Positions 38,672 through 48,085 are shown, numbered from the stretch's first letter. The stretch: 64,000 nt of DNA from JAKAGZ01 sp963772675 (GCA_963772675.1 CAVYYF010000003.1:1-64000); one strand, 5' to 3'. Translations and numbers: made by a program. The notes: generated from the sequence alone by a model not told the origin.

Positions 38672-39823
38672 TTAATCTATTTCTCCCAGCGTAATCACTT
38701 CATAATAATATTTGCTTCTTATCCGGTCCATTGCAGCATACATTCTCTTCATTGATTCTCCCCTGTTGTCGAACATTGCAGTCTGATCAAAGGAGACTTT
38801 AAAATTGCTGAAACGTACGCCAATCAACCTGACTCCAATTCTCCTGGTGTGTGCTTTCCTGAAAAGAGTAACAGCTTCTTTATAAGCTTTGTGATCCTGG
38901 TTGGTAGGTTCACTTAATGTGATAGATCTTGTCAGAGTTTTAAAGTCAGTGTAGCGAAGTTTTAATGAAATTGTCGAAGCTGTAAGATTTCCTTCCCTCA
39001 GCTTGTGGCAAAGTTTACAAACCTGATGGAATATCATCTCTTCAATTTTCCTGTTGCTCAATACATCTTTACCGAAAGTAACTTCCTTTGACATCCCCTT
39101 TTGTTCTCTTTCGGGAGTAAGATATTCTGTCCCTTCTCCGTTTGCTTTGTGCCAGATATCAACTCCGAACTTGCCGAATGCTGCAGTAAAAAAATCGAGG
39201 GGAATACTAGTAATATCTTTTATCTTATAGATTGCAAAGGAGTGCAGCTTTGCAAGCGTTTTCTTACCAACTCCCGGGATTCTTTCAACCGGAAGATGTC
39301 CGAGAAAATCCTTCGCGGTAGACTGCGAAAGATAGATAAGTCCTTCCGGCTTGCCCACATCACAGGCAATCTTTGCAGTTGATTTATTACCGGCAATGCC
39401 TATGCTGCAAGGCAGGCCGAACTTATTTTTTATCTCTTTCAGAATATAATTGCCCAGCATTAATGGAGAACCATAAATTTTTTGAGTGCCTGTAAAGTCC
39501 ATATAAAATTCATCGATTGAAGCCTGTTCAATTGTAGGTGCCAAACCCGTCAGGAATTTTTTTACCATATTGGAATACCTTTCATACTCGGAAAAATTTC
39601 CGTGGAGATAAATCCCTTCAGGACATAAACGGTAAGCTAGTCTTATCGGCATTGCAGAATGAAGCCCGAATTTTCTTGCTTCATAAGAACAGGCGGCGAC
39701 TACCCCCCTTCCCACTTTCGGATCGCCGCCCACAATAACAGGCTTACCATTCAGTGAAGTATCCATTACTCTTTCGACCGAGATAAAAAAGGTATCGAGA
39801 TCAAGATGAAAAATCATTCTCAT
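38672..39823 (-). CDS. dinB: Y-family DNA polymerase IV (DinB)
   Basis: The 383-residue polymerase is intact, with catalytic-site motifs HLDLDTFFISVE (first Asp), SYEARKFG and ASIDEFYMDFTG (SIDE acid pair). A helix-hairpin-helix (ERIPGVGKKTLAKL) and the little-finger domain follow. It lacks an obvious C-terminal clamp-binding motif. The start codon overlaps the stop of the DUF72 gene by one base (TAATG). It is the last gene of a four-gene set with the DnaE2-like halves and DUF72, so it probably acts in damage-induced translesion synthesis with them, in the way ImuB works with ImuC. Confidence 0.93.
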   Translation of the reverse strand: MRMIFHLDLDTFFISVERVMDTSLNGKPVIVGGDPKVGRGVVAACSYEARKFGLHSAMPIRLAYRLCPEGIYLHGNFSEYERYSNMVKKFLTGLAPTIEQASIDEFYMDFTGTQKIYGSPLMLGNYILKEIKNKFGLPCSIGIAGNKSTAKIACDVGKPEGLIYLSQSTAKDFLGHLPVERIPGVGKKTLAKLHSFAIYKIKDITSIPLDFFTAAFGKFGVDIWHKANGEGTEYLTPEREQKGMSKEVTFGKDVLSNRKIEEMIFHQVCKLCHKLREGNLTASTISLKLRYTDFKTLTRSITLSEPTNQDHKAYKEAVTLFRKAHTRRIGVRLIGVRFSNFKVSFDQTAMFDNRGESMKRMYAAMDRIRSKYYYEVITLGEID

Positions 39824-40705
39824 TAGTTCACAGCCACTTTATGTAATTCTGGAAAAAGATTCAGTTCACGCTTAAGACTTGCATAAACTTCTTTATCGAG
39901 TAATGCATTAAGTTCAAGTGCATTGATTACAGCCTTGCCTCCCGGATGATTGTTAAAAATTATATGTATCTCATCGATCTCATTAAAATGTTCTTCGATC
40001 ATCAGTTTAATTTCAGTGAGTTCTCCGAGAGAATACTTGTAATCATACCTTGCATTCTTTTCATCGAAAGCTTGTTTTGCTTTAAAATTATTAATGTTTT
40101 TGAACCATTCGTCTTTATTTCTTCCGTGCAGTCTCAGGTACGCGCTTCTATCCGAAATAGTAACATTGAATTTCAGAGATTTGCCGATTGCCGGCTGATC
40201 GATCGAACAGAAAGTAAGTTCGTGATCGTTAAAAAGCTTTACGGCTTTTTCGTTGTTCCAGCTGTTGTGCCTTACTTCCACAACTTTTTTATAGCCGACA
40301 AATAATTCTGCAAGTTTTGAGATATAAGAGATATTGTTTCTGATCCATATGAAACGAATAAGGAAACTGCAAAAGTAATGAGCCTAGTCTTCCGGAATCT
40401 TTAAGAATATCCAGGTTTTCTCTTACAGCTTTTACGTTTGAGCCATTAAAATTTCTCAGATGAGTAAAATCCTGGTGAAGCTTCATCTCAAAAATGAAAT
40501 TGTCTTTGTGAGAAACTTTATCGACCCAGCTTTTTATCGTTTCATTCCTTGCGTAACCGTAAAAAGTTGAATTAACTTCAACCGAGTTGAAGAACTCGGC
40601 ATAATGCTGCAGCCAGTCATAATGTTTTGATTGACTTTTTACATAAAATGCTCCGACCCAGTCTTTGTATGACCATCCCGCAGTTCCGATGAATACTTTT
40701 CTCAT
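39823..40705 (-). CDS. DUF72 family protein (one frameshift)
   Basis: The product is about 294 residues after correcting an extra base near 40337. The first part starts MRKVFIGTAGWSYKDWVG, the classic DUF72 N-terminus, and continues to LLLQFPYSFH. The second part resumes with NISYISKLAELF and runs through VEVRHNSWN and YLRLHGRNKDEWF to IIFNNHPGGKAVINA. DUF72 proteins adopt a TIM-barrel-like fold of unknown function and are often found beside translesion polymerase genes in this bacterial group. The start overlaps the stop of the DnaE N-half gene by 4 bases (ATGA) and has an AAGGAG ribosome-binding site. Confidence 0.85.
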
Positions 40706-42334
40706 AGTTCTGTCTCCTTATATAAATTGTTGAATTCAATTTGTTTTAGTGTATCCCTTAAAACTCCAAGTGAGCGCTGACTTAAAAGATCGATCTTCAC
40801 CAGCCCGACATCTTCTATTCCGTACATATCAGGCTGGGTTACAATTAAGCCGAGCCCTTTATTTTTTGCATACTCAAGTGCCGTGTAATTTGTTATCGGT
40901 TCAGGAGCAATTACAATTCCTCCGGGGTGAATGCTTAAATGTCTCGGAAAATTTGCAAGCCTCGGCGCAATGGAAGCGATCGTATTCCACGGTTCAGAAT
41001 CAAATTTTAATGAGCGCGCTTCAGGGTAAATGGAAGAAATATTCTGAATATTCTTTGCGTCTGTGTAAGGAATAAATTTACTGTACTTCGAAATTTCCGA
41101 ATCAGGCATACCGAAAACTTTTGCGGTTTCCCTGAATGCCGATCTTGCCCTGAATGTTATATGAGTTGAGATCATAGCTACATATTCATAGCCATACTTG
41201 TCAAAAACATATCTTACTATTTCGTCTCTTTCCTTCCAGGAAAAATCAATATCAATATCGGGCGGAGTTGATCTTCCCTTGTTGAGAAATCTTTCAAAGT
41301 AAAGATCATATTTTACGGGATCGACCTGCGTAATGCCAAGGCAATAGCAAACGAGACTGTTTGCAGCCGAACCTCTGCCGATAGTTACCATTCTTCTCCT
41401 GTTTGCTTCGCGGAGTATGTCCCACACAACCAGGAAATAATCACTCAGGTTCAATTCATTTATCACATCAAGTTCATATTGAAGTCTTTTTATAACAGGC
41501 TTTGTAAGTTCCGGGTATCTTTCTTCAAGTCCGCTGAAGGCAAGCTTCCACAAAAAAGAAAACTGATCGGTGTTATCCCTGTGTCTTGAATACGGGATAT
41601 TTGAAAGTCCCAATGCCTACATCCACATCACACATTTCAGCTATGCTGTAAGTGTTGAAGATCATATCGGGAAAAGCTTTCCATTTCGCTGTTCAGCTCT
41701 GCAGGACTCCTGAAATAATATTCTTCGTCAACCAGTTCATCCATCCGGTAAGATTTTCAAAAGTGCTGCGTTTCCTTTATCGCAGTTATAATTTTATGAA
41801 TCATAAATCATCTCGTTCAAGAAAGTAAACGGGATGTGTAGGCACACACTTAATGCCCCTGGCAAATTGCAAACTCATAAAGTTCTCTCGTATTCTTTTT
41901 CTCTTTTTCAGTTGAGATAAGTTCGGCGTAAATATTTTTCCTTACAGGGATGCTCTCCAGGAGTTCAAGGGAATGAGTAAGTATAACAAGATCGGGAAAC
42001 TCAGCCTGCAAGAAGATTTTTTAAGAGAAAAGTTTTCTTTTAATTTTCTCGTGGTAATTATTTTGCAAAGATCGGAATAGCCTTTCCTGTTCATTGCAAG
42101 GAAAACAGCGTTAATGTTTTTATCCGCAGGATCATCGATAAAAGCGCCGGGTATCGGTTTTATGTTTGCTTCCTTTGCCTTCTTCATAAATTCGATCAGC
42201 CCGTACATTCCGTTGGTGTCGGTAAGAGCAATTGCCGGCAGCGCGTATTCTTTTGCTTTCTCAATGAGTGAGTCTACCGGTATCGTTCCCTGCAGAAACG
42301 AGTAATATGAATGAATATGCAGATGGAATATCAT
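40702..42334 (-). CDS. DnaE2-like polymerase, N-terminal half: PHP plus catalytic palm (several frameshifts)
   Basis: This span encodes about 545 residues: a PHP domain (HLHIHSYYSFLQG, later CVPTHPVYFLERDD), then the C-family palm with TIGRGSAANSL, the catalytic pair in PDIDIDF, and the third catalytic Asp in VKIDLLSQRSLGVL. It then stops at 40702 with a real gene end: an ATGA overlap with the DUF72 start and that gene's AAGGAG site. The fingers and OB domains that normally follow are absent and lie in the gene upstream. About seven single-base shifts fall between 42030 and 41590 (for example in an A-run near 42020 and a G-run near 41859). Between them the protein reads cleanly in other frames (EFPDLVILTHSLELL, DELVDEEYYFRSPAEL, NTYSIAEMCDVDVG). 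Confidence 0.75.
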
Positions 42335-42375
42335 TCGGTTTATTAGCGAATAAGCGTTAACCAGTTTTTCCGTAT

Positions 42376-44039
42376 TTAATTCAATAAGATAGATATCTTC
42401 TTCACGGAATTCATCTTTTTCCGAATATTGTGTTTCGGGACTGAATCATTCTGTGAAACTCTCAGCTTTATATCTGCAAGCACTTCAAGCTTATCAACCA
42501 CAGATTATTTCCACCTTCAACATCGACTCTTCCCTCCACGAGATATGGCCCCATGGACATTGTTTTTTCAGCAACCCGTGCATAAACGCGCGGAAAGATC
42601 ACAGCTTCAAAAGTTCCCGTCATATCTTCGAGCGAAAGAAATTTCATTGCTTCGCCTTTCTTTGTCGTAATTCTTTTGGAAGCCATATACCAGCCGATCA
42701 TTTTTACTTTTCGCCTGTCATACTTTTCCATATCCGCAGCTTTGATTATATCTTTTGCAGAAGTAAACTCACTGAAAAACTCAAGCGGATGTTTTGTGAT
42801 CATATAGCCGAAAGTTTCATATTCAATGCTGCATTTCTCAGCAATGCTGTAATCTTCATCTGTGATCACTTCCTTTTCCAGCCTGAATGATTCACTGACA
42901 AAAAGATCACTCGTAATATTCATCGAGAATTTTTCTGCTGTTGAGATATACATTCAGAAGTCTCAGCAGTGTCGGACGCGTATATTCGAAACAATCCATC
43001 GCTCCGCATTTTATCAGTGAAGCAGTTTCTTCAGGACCGGGCCTTACGCGTACTAAAAAATCCGGGAGCGATTTATATTCTCCGTTCTCTTTTCTTTCAT
43101 CAATTATTTTTTCGCAAAATTCTTTTGAAAGACTTCCTGATCGCCATCAAGCCGATCTGTACTTCCTTTCCTGAACCGGTGTAATGATATTCGCTTTTAT
43201 TGATTGAAGGCAGCTTAAAGTTTATTCCCATTCTTCTTCCTTCCCACACATAAACGGCAGCGGAATAAAATCCTCCGCCGTTGTTTAAAACGGAAGCAAT
43301 AAACTCAGCAGGATGATGAGCCTTTAAATATGCAACCTGGTATGAAAGAAGTGCAAAGCTTGCGCTGTGCGCCTTGCAGAAAGAATAGCCTGCAAAAGAT
43401 TCAATCTGCCGCCAGAGCTCCGCGCGTTACATATCTTGACATTCCTTTTGCTTTGCAGGAATTAAGAAACTTATTCGCCAGCATCAGCATAGCTTTATGT
43501 GAGCGTGCTTTGCCCGACATTGCTCTCCGCATCAGGTCGGCATCATCAAGAGATAACCCGGCAATGTGATGAGCAACTTTAATTACATCTTCCTGGTAAA
43601 TCATCACCCCGTAGGTTTCACCAAGGTATTTTTCCATTAATGGATGAAGATATTTTCTTCGTGAAGGATCTCTGTGCCGTGCGATGAACTCCTGCATCAT
43701 TCCGCTTTCGGCAACACCGGGACGAATGATTGAAGAAGCCGCGGTCAGCATCTCAAAAGTGTGAACATCCAGTCTTTTAAGAAGCTGCCTCATTCCCGGC
43801 GACTCAATATAAAAGCAGCCTATAGTTTTGCCTGTTCTTATTAGTTCAAGCGTTTGCCCATCATTAAAGAGAAAATTGTAATCGTAAACATCAAAATTGA
43901 CTCCCCGAATATTCCTCGGAATAGCCGGGAAAAGGCTTGTCAGCTTCAGGCCTCCGGAATCAGGTAAACTATAGCTTTTCAGGTCAATTGTGCCATTTTG
44001 CATAAAAATCACAATATTATATAGTAAACATCTGAGCAC
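42376..44039 (-). CDS. DnaE2-like polymerase, C-terminal half: fingers, HhH and OB domains (several frameshifts)
   Basis: This span encodes about 545 residues that correspond to the part of DnaE after the catalytic palm: LIRTGKTIGCFYIESPGMR, the fingers with SSIIRPGVAESGMM and GVMIYQEDVIKVAHHI, DADLMRRAMSGK, FAGYSFCKAHSASFALLSYQ, a helix-hairpin-helix region (SLSKEFCEKIIDE, ECGAMD-like KCGAMDCFEY), and an OB fold (KVKMIGWYMASKRITTKKGE). About five single-base shifts occur (near 43420, 43135, 42930, 42525 and 42415). The start at 44039 has an AGGTG site, and Met at 44003 is an alternative. The 3' end is unsure. One frame stops at 42376, while another (EEDIYLIELNTEKLVNAYS) runs without a stop into the start of the N-half. 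It precedes the N-half, the reverse of the normal order. Confidence 0.72.
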
Positions 44040-44147
44040 CTAATTAATGTTTTAATACTTTAAAAACAAGTGAACAGAATATTAAATTTTACTCCCCTTG
44101 CCCTTTAGGCTGTCATTTAGGATTTTACAGAAAAAAAGAAAATAAAA

Positions 44148-44741
44148 ATGTGTGGAAGAGATTACCTGCTTAGCGAACCGGATGAAGTGGCAAAATTTTT
44201 AAATGCAGGAAAAATACCTGCAAGAAATCTTGTTAAGAATAAACTTCAAAAGATAAATATTCCCCCAACTTCGGAAATTTTAACTCTGTTCAAAAAAGAT
44301 AAGGACTACGTTCTCGAAACAACTCAATGGGGGATTAAATTTTCAGATAAAGCTCCGTTAATAATTAATTCGAAAATCGAAACTATAAAAGAAAAAGATT
44401 ACTGGTTCAATCTTTTTAATCATAACCGCGCCCTTGTACCTATGACGGGATTTTACGAATGGCCCGTTATAAAAGGAAGAAAGGTCATGCAGCAGGTGTT
44501 TCTTAAAAAAACAGAATTATTTTTTACGGCAGCATTGTGGACAAAGCTAAAAGATAATATCTGCACCTCAATCATAACTGTACCAGCAAACGGGTTTATG
44601 GAAGACATTCATCACCGGATGCCTGCAATACTTTTGCGCAGCCAGGTAAAAGAATTTTTCGAAAATCCGCCTGAAAAAAATCTTGACCTCTGTGTTCCCT
44701 ACCCCGGGAAAGATATGGCTATGGAGAAAGCGAAAGTTTAA
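44148..44741 (+). CDS. SRAP-domain protein (YedK/HMCES family)
   Basis: The 197-residue protein starts MCGRDYLL. After Met removal, Cys2 becomes the N-terminal nucleophile that forms a thiazolidine crosslink to abasic sites in single-stranded DNA. Other family marks are WGIKFSDKAPLIINSKIET, the GFYEWP glutamate and the catalytic His in HHRMPAILLR. It is intact and slightly shorter than the usual 220-240 residues. It is divergent from the DnaE2-like genes across about 108 bases, a familiar pairing of SRAP with SOS-response functions. No canonical LexA box was found in that gap. Confidence 0.93.
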   Translation: MCGRDYLLSEPDEVAKFLNAGKIPARNLVKNKLQKINIPPTSEILTLFKKDKDYVLETTQWGIKFSDKAPLIINSKIETIKEKDYWFNLFNHNRALVPMTGFYEWPVIKGRKVMQQVFLKKTELFFTAALWTKLKDNICTSIITVPANGFMEDIHHRMPAILLRSQVKEFFENPPEKNLDLCVPYPGKDMAMEKAKV

Positions 44742-44775
44742 TCATTACAATTACACTAACAAGTTCAGGAGTTAA

Positions 44776-45189
44776 ATGAAAGCAAGAGAAAGCGGAATGC
44801 CCGATGAAAATACCTGGGAACAGTTTTTTGATGTGGAAAAAATATTAAATGAATTAGAGATAGATACTAAAATTGAAAAGCTGGTGGAGTTTGGTTTGGT
44901 TACAGTACATTCACTATCCCCGCAAGCAAAAAGATTAAGGGTCTGGTGTATGCTTACGATATAGAGGAACAATTACACAAAGAATTTCAGCAAAAATTAG
45001 AAATAGACAAGATTGAAAATGCTAAGCTGCTTAGTAAGGATTCTATTTCTGAAGGAAGCGGACTGTTGAATGAAGAAGCAGATTTTGTAATGTTTTTTAA
45101 TATACTGCACTCTGAAGAGACAGACGATATTTTAATCCTATAGAATATTAAAAAGAAAAGGGAATGTCGGAGTTACCCTACTGTCATAA
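44776..45189 (+). pseudogene. Truncated SAM-dependent methyltransferase
   Basis: It starts MKARESGMPDENTWEQFFD with a GGAG site. After correcting a one-base deletion near 44896 it reads LVEFGxGYSTFTIPASKK (class I motif I), KGLVYAYDIE and ADFVMFFNILHSEETDDI. A further shift near 45140 allows RILKRKGNVGVTLLS before a stop. Small methyltransferases of this type (about 180-190 residues) normally continue for some 40-50 residues past this point, and no recognisable continuation follows. The fragment therefore looks truncated as well as shifted, unlike the other broken genes of the window. Confidence 0.55.
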
Positions 45190-45273
45190 TGACCAAATAA
45201 TTTAAGCACTTCCAATATGTAGCAAGCCGGCTGGTAAAAGTGTTCTTTAGGACTTATTTTATAAGACAAAGTT

Positions 45274-45552
45274 ATGTTTATACTGATTAGTTTAATTATT
45301 CTCATTTATATGTTCACCTCCTCAGCAATACAGGCTAACAAAAAACCTTTGCCCTGGATACTTTTAGGTTTTGCCTTATGGATTGGATTAAACGGACTAT
45401 TTATAATAATTACGTATGGATATTTGCTGCTTATGTCATCGGTGCCTAATAAGGTTTCTATGCAAAAATCAGAAGTAATTCTTCAAGGAATTTCGGCCGC
45501 CATTATTATTGCAGTGGGTTTTATTGTAAAGGAAAAGATTATCAAGAGATAA
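45274..45552 (+). CDS. Small three-helix membrane protein, unknown
   Basis: The 92-residue product has three hydrophobic stretches (about 2-17, 28-53 and 70-86) with short charged loops and a basic C-terminus (KEKIIKR). I recognise no family. No strong ribosome-binding site is visible before the ATG. A strong hairpin overlaps its stop codon. Membrane-segment composition makes it plausible as a gene, but it lies in a gene-poor stretch and has no clear partner. Confidence 0.45.
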   Translation: MFILISLIILIYMFTSSAIQANKKPLPWILLGFALWIGLNGLFIIITYGYLLLMSSVPNKVSMQKSEVILQGISAAIIIAVGFIVKEKIIKR

Positions 45553-45556
45553 TCTT
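45535..45556 (+). terminator. Hairpin overlapping the stop of the small membrane gene
   Basis: AAGATTATC (45535-45543) and GATAATCTT (45548-45556) form a perfect 9-bp stem with an AAGA loop, followed within about 10 bases by a T-rich stretch (TAGTAATTTTTATTTC). This fits a weak rho-independent terminator for the rightward genes. Confidence 0.55.
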
Positions 45557-46059
45557 GCTTTAGTAATTTTTATTTCAACAATACCATCTTCTTTGGTTGA
45601 ACAAAATCCTTAGCTCTCAAGTGAAAATAAATTTAAGTAACTCTTAAATCTGAGTGATCAAGTAACTTTAATATTTGCAGAGTCCTTTGTACACTAAACT
45701 AGCTTGTAAAGCTATGTCTGAGAAAATGTAAGCTAAGCTGTGAATTAGATTATATAATTATATTAGAAAAACTTGGCCTGGCTTGCTGGAGTGTCCCTTT
45801 ATTGATAACTGAGTTTTTTCTTCAGCTCAAAAAATCGCACAAACAAACGGCTAGAGCATCCGAACCAATTGTGTAAGTATGAAGGATTGACATTCCAACT
45901 GTAGTGATTTTAATTTACAGACTTATTTTAGATTAATGCCTGAATCCAAAACCTGATCGACACATCTCATTGATGACAAAAAAAATTTGGTTTTACCTTT
46001 AATATTTCGGAGTTTTAACCGGCAACTAATCATAAGTAACTAAAGAAAGGAACATAGAA
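45557..46059. other. Gene-free stretch of about 500 bases
   Basis: No open frame with coding character, no tRNA-like sequence and no repeat array was seen here. The last 20 bases hold the AAAGAAAGGA ribosome-binding site of the next small gene. Together with the methyltransferase fragment upstream, it may be decayed former coding DNA, but nothing in it can be matched. Confidence 0.5.
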
Positions 46060-46251
46060 ATGAAAGCTTCAAAAGAAATGCGTGTTTGGTTTGCAATTTT
46101 TGCAGTATTAATATGGTTAGGGATTTATCTTACAGGCTTTTCAAATATTCACTGGCTGCTTTATATTCCACCTGCAGGATTAACATTTGCTGCTATAACT
46201 GGCATTTGTCCAAGCCAGATTGCGGTTTTTAAAATGGTGGGATCAAAATAG
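46060..46251 (+). CDS. Small membrane protein, possibly DUF2892-like
   Basis: The 63-residue product has two membrane segments (about 8-26 and 31-46) and a TGICPSQIAVFKMVG tail. This tail recalls the TGxCPxYxxxG ending of the DUF2892/YgaP-type inner-membrane proteins, though the N-terminal half is different. The start has a good AAAGGA ribosome-binding site 8 bases away. The family link is tentative. Confidence 0.6.
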   Translation: MKASKEMRVWFAIFAVLIWLGIYLTGFSNIHWLLYIPPAGLTFAAITGICPSQIAVFKMVGSK

Positions 46252-46298
46252 CAGATATAAAAAATTAGCGATACAAATTAGAATTTAGAAAGCCGGAT

Positions 46299-46946
46299 TT
46301 AATGGTCTCTATCGTTTTCTATTTTAGTAATTTTGTCCAGTCTCCTTTGGTGTCTTCCGCCGCCAAAGTTTGTGATGAGCCAGGCTTCAAGAATTGACTT
46401 TGCTGTTTCCTCCCCTATCGCTTTTGCGCCAATGACAAGTATGTTTGCATTGTTGTGTTCCCTTGCACTTCGAGCAGAGAATTCATTGTAGCACGTTGCA
46501 GCACGGATTCCTTTCACCTTGTTCGCGGTTATAGCGGATGGGATTCCTGTTGCATCAATAATTATTCCCCAATCAACGCTCCTCTCTTTCACTTTTTTTG
46601 CGACAGCAAACGCGAAGTCAGGATAGTCGCAAGATTTTTCATCATAGGTACCGACATCTGTCAGCTTAAATCCTTTATCGGTTAATATTTTTGAGATGAC
46701 ACTTTTTAATTTAAAGCCGGTGTGGTCGCCTCCGATAGCAACGCTTTTTGAAATAAGTGATTTTATAATTCCGGGATCGCCTGCATTAATTTTTTCTGCT
46801 TCTTCTTTCGAGATAATTTTTATACCGATCTGTTTAATCCTATCTTTTGCTCCTGGTGTAAGTATATCGTTCGGTCCTATTGGTAAAACCGTTCCGCCCT
46901 CTTCGGCAAATTTTACTATGTCAGATTCGGTAATTAATTTTTTCAT
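46299..46946 (-). CDS. RpiB/LacAB-family sugar-phosphate isomerase with N-terminal extension
   Basis: The 215-residue protein has an RpiB fold from about residue 67 (AIGGDHTGFKLK, SCDYPDFAFAVAK, TANKVKGIRAATCYN, His164 in AREHNNANILVIGA). Two things are unusual. First, about 65 extra N-terminal residues (KKLITESDIVKFAEEGGTV, LTPGAKDRIKQIGI) resemble the short domain seen at the start of some ethanolamine/microcompartment proteins. Second, the usual catalytic Cys of the CGTGIG loop is replaced (DATGIP, Asp131). The protein may therefore use another base, as Glu does in actinobacterial RpiB, or act on a different substrate. It is the last gene of the alr-manC run. Confidence 0.82.
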   Translation of the reverse strand: MKKLITESDIVKFAEEGGTVLPIGPNDILTPGAKDRIKQIGIKIISKEEAEKINAGDPGIIKSLISKSVAIGGDHTGFKLKSVISKILTDKGFKLTDVGTYDEKSCDYPDFAFAVAKKVKERSVDWGIIIDATGIPSAITANKVKGIRAATCYNEFSARSAREHNNANILVIGAKAIGEETAKSILEAWLITNFGGGRHQRRLDKITKIENDRDH

Positions 46947-47017
46947 TGTCTTAATAAAGCAGGCAACCTTCTAGGTCAAAAAAGCAACCTCGAAGGTTAT
47001 CTTAATAAAAAGTCTGC

Positions 47018-48085
47018 TTACAAGTATTTCGTAAGGCTGTTGACCTTAAGATGCTCGACAACCTTTTTAACATTCTGTCCCTGGTCTCTCCTGCAAATGA
47101 GCAAAGCATCTTTTGTGTTTATGATGATAAGGTTATCCACGCCTATCACCGCAGCAAATTTATCAGGGGAGTAAATATACGAATCAACGACCATATCTGT
47201 AAATATTTCTCCGACTTTGGCAATCCCGTTTTCATCTTTTTTGGAAAGAGCGAAAACTTCTTCCCAGCTTCCCACGTCACTCCAGGAAAAAGTTCCTTTA
47301 GTGAGATATACTTTCTGAGATTTTTCCATTATGCCGTAATCAATAGACATACTTTTTAGTTGTCCATAAACATTTGTTAGTGTGCCGCTGAAAGAAGGTT
47401 TATTTATGTCATTCTTAATTTTTTGAAGTCCTTCATGCAGATCAGGCAGGTATTGATGAATTTCTTCAAGAATTGTATCGACACGCCAGATGAACATACC
47501 GCTGTTCCACATAAAATCACCGCTCTCAAGAAATCTTACAGCAGTTGCATAGTTCGGTTTTTCTGCAAAACTAAGCACACTATAAATATTGTCTGAAACG
47601 TGTTCTTCGTCAATTTGAATATAACCATAACCTGTTTCAGGCCTGGTTGGCTTGATACCAATAGTCACAAGCCCTTTGGATTCATAGGCAAATTCGGCGG
47701 CAGTTTTTAATGTTTTATGAAATTCATTTTTCTCTTTAATAATATGGTCGGCGGGCAAAATAATTGTAACTCCGTCTTTGGATTTCTTTTGTACAATTAC
47801 TGAAGCAAGCCCTATACACGCGGCAGTATTTCTGCCGAAGGGTTCTTCAATTATGTTTTCAGTAGGAACATTTTTTAATTGGTTTGCAACTTCAGGTCTC
47901 TGAATTTTATTTGTGATCACGTAAATGTCTTCATTTTCAACCAGGCCATTTAATCTTTCTACGGTATCCTGAATCATTGTATTCTCACCAAAAATTTTTA
48001 ATAACTGTTTCGGTGTTTTTTCTGTGCTGCGCGGCCAGAATCTTGAACCAATACCGCCAGCCATTATGACTGCAAATATTTTCAT
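47018..48085 (-). CDS. manC: Mannose-1-phosphate guanylyltransferase
   Basis: The 355-residue nucleotidyltransferase makes GDP-mannose from mannose 1-phosphate and GTP. Motifs are the GTP-binding MAGGIGSRFWPRS, the catalytic-loop lysine region TPKQLLKIFG, ILPADHIIKE, EKPNYATAVRFLESG-type FxEKP and FMWNSGMFIW. The length matches the single-function form without an attached phosphomannose isomerase domain. Its start overlaps the stop of the unknown gene upstream by one base (TAATG). It feeds cell-surface polysaccharide synthesis. Confidence 0.94.
   Translation of the reverse strand: MKIFAVIMAGGIGSRFWPRSTEKTPKQLLKIFGENTMIQDTVERLNGLVENEDIYVITNKIQRPEVANQLKNVPTENIIEEPFGRNTAACIGLASVIVQKKSKDGVTIILPADHIIKEKNEFHKTLKTAAEFAYESKGLVTIGIKPTRPETGYGYIQIDEEHVSDNIYSVLSFAEKPNYATAVRFLESGDFMWNSGMFIWRVDTILEEIHQYLPDLHEGLQKIKNDINKPSFSGTLTNVYGQLKSMSIDYGIMEKSQKVYLTKGTFSWSDVGSWEEVFALSKKDENGIAKVGEIFTDMVVDSYIYSPDKFAAVIGVDNLIIINTKDALLICRRDQGQNVKKVVEHLKVNSLTKYL

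Noticed and set aside
40702..44039. Split intein joining the two DnaE halves
   Set aside because: No intein-like sequence, N-terminal Cys/Ser block or HN-C type ending was seen at the end of the N-half or the start of the C-half, and the split site differs from the cyanobacterial one.
44040..44147. SOS/LexA box between SRAP and dnaE genes
   Set aside because: Neither the gammaproteobacterial CTG-N10-CAG nor the GAAC-N4-GTTC form is present. The lineage motif is unknown to me.
46965..46998. AACCTTC...GAAGGTT repeat between manC and the rpiB-like gene
   Set aside because: The stem is only 7 bp with a long loop and no T-tract, and looks like chance similarity of two AACCT-containing stretches.
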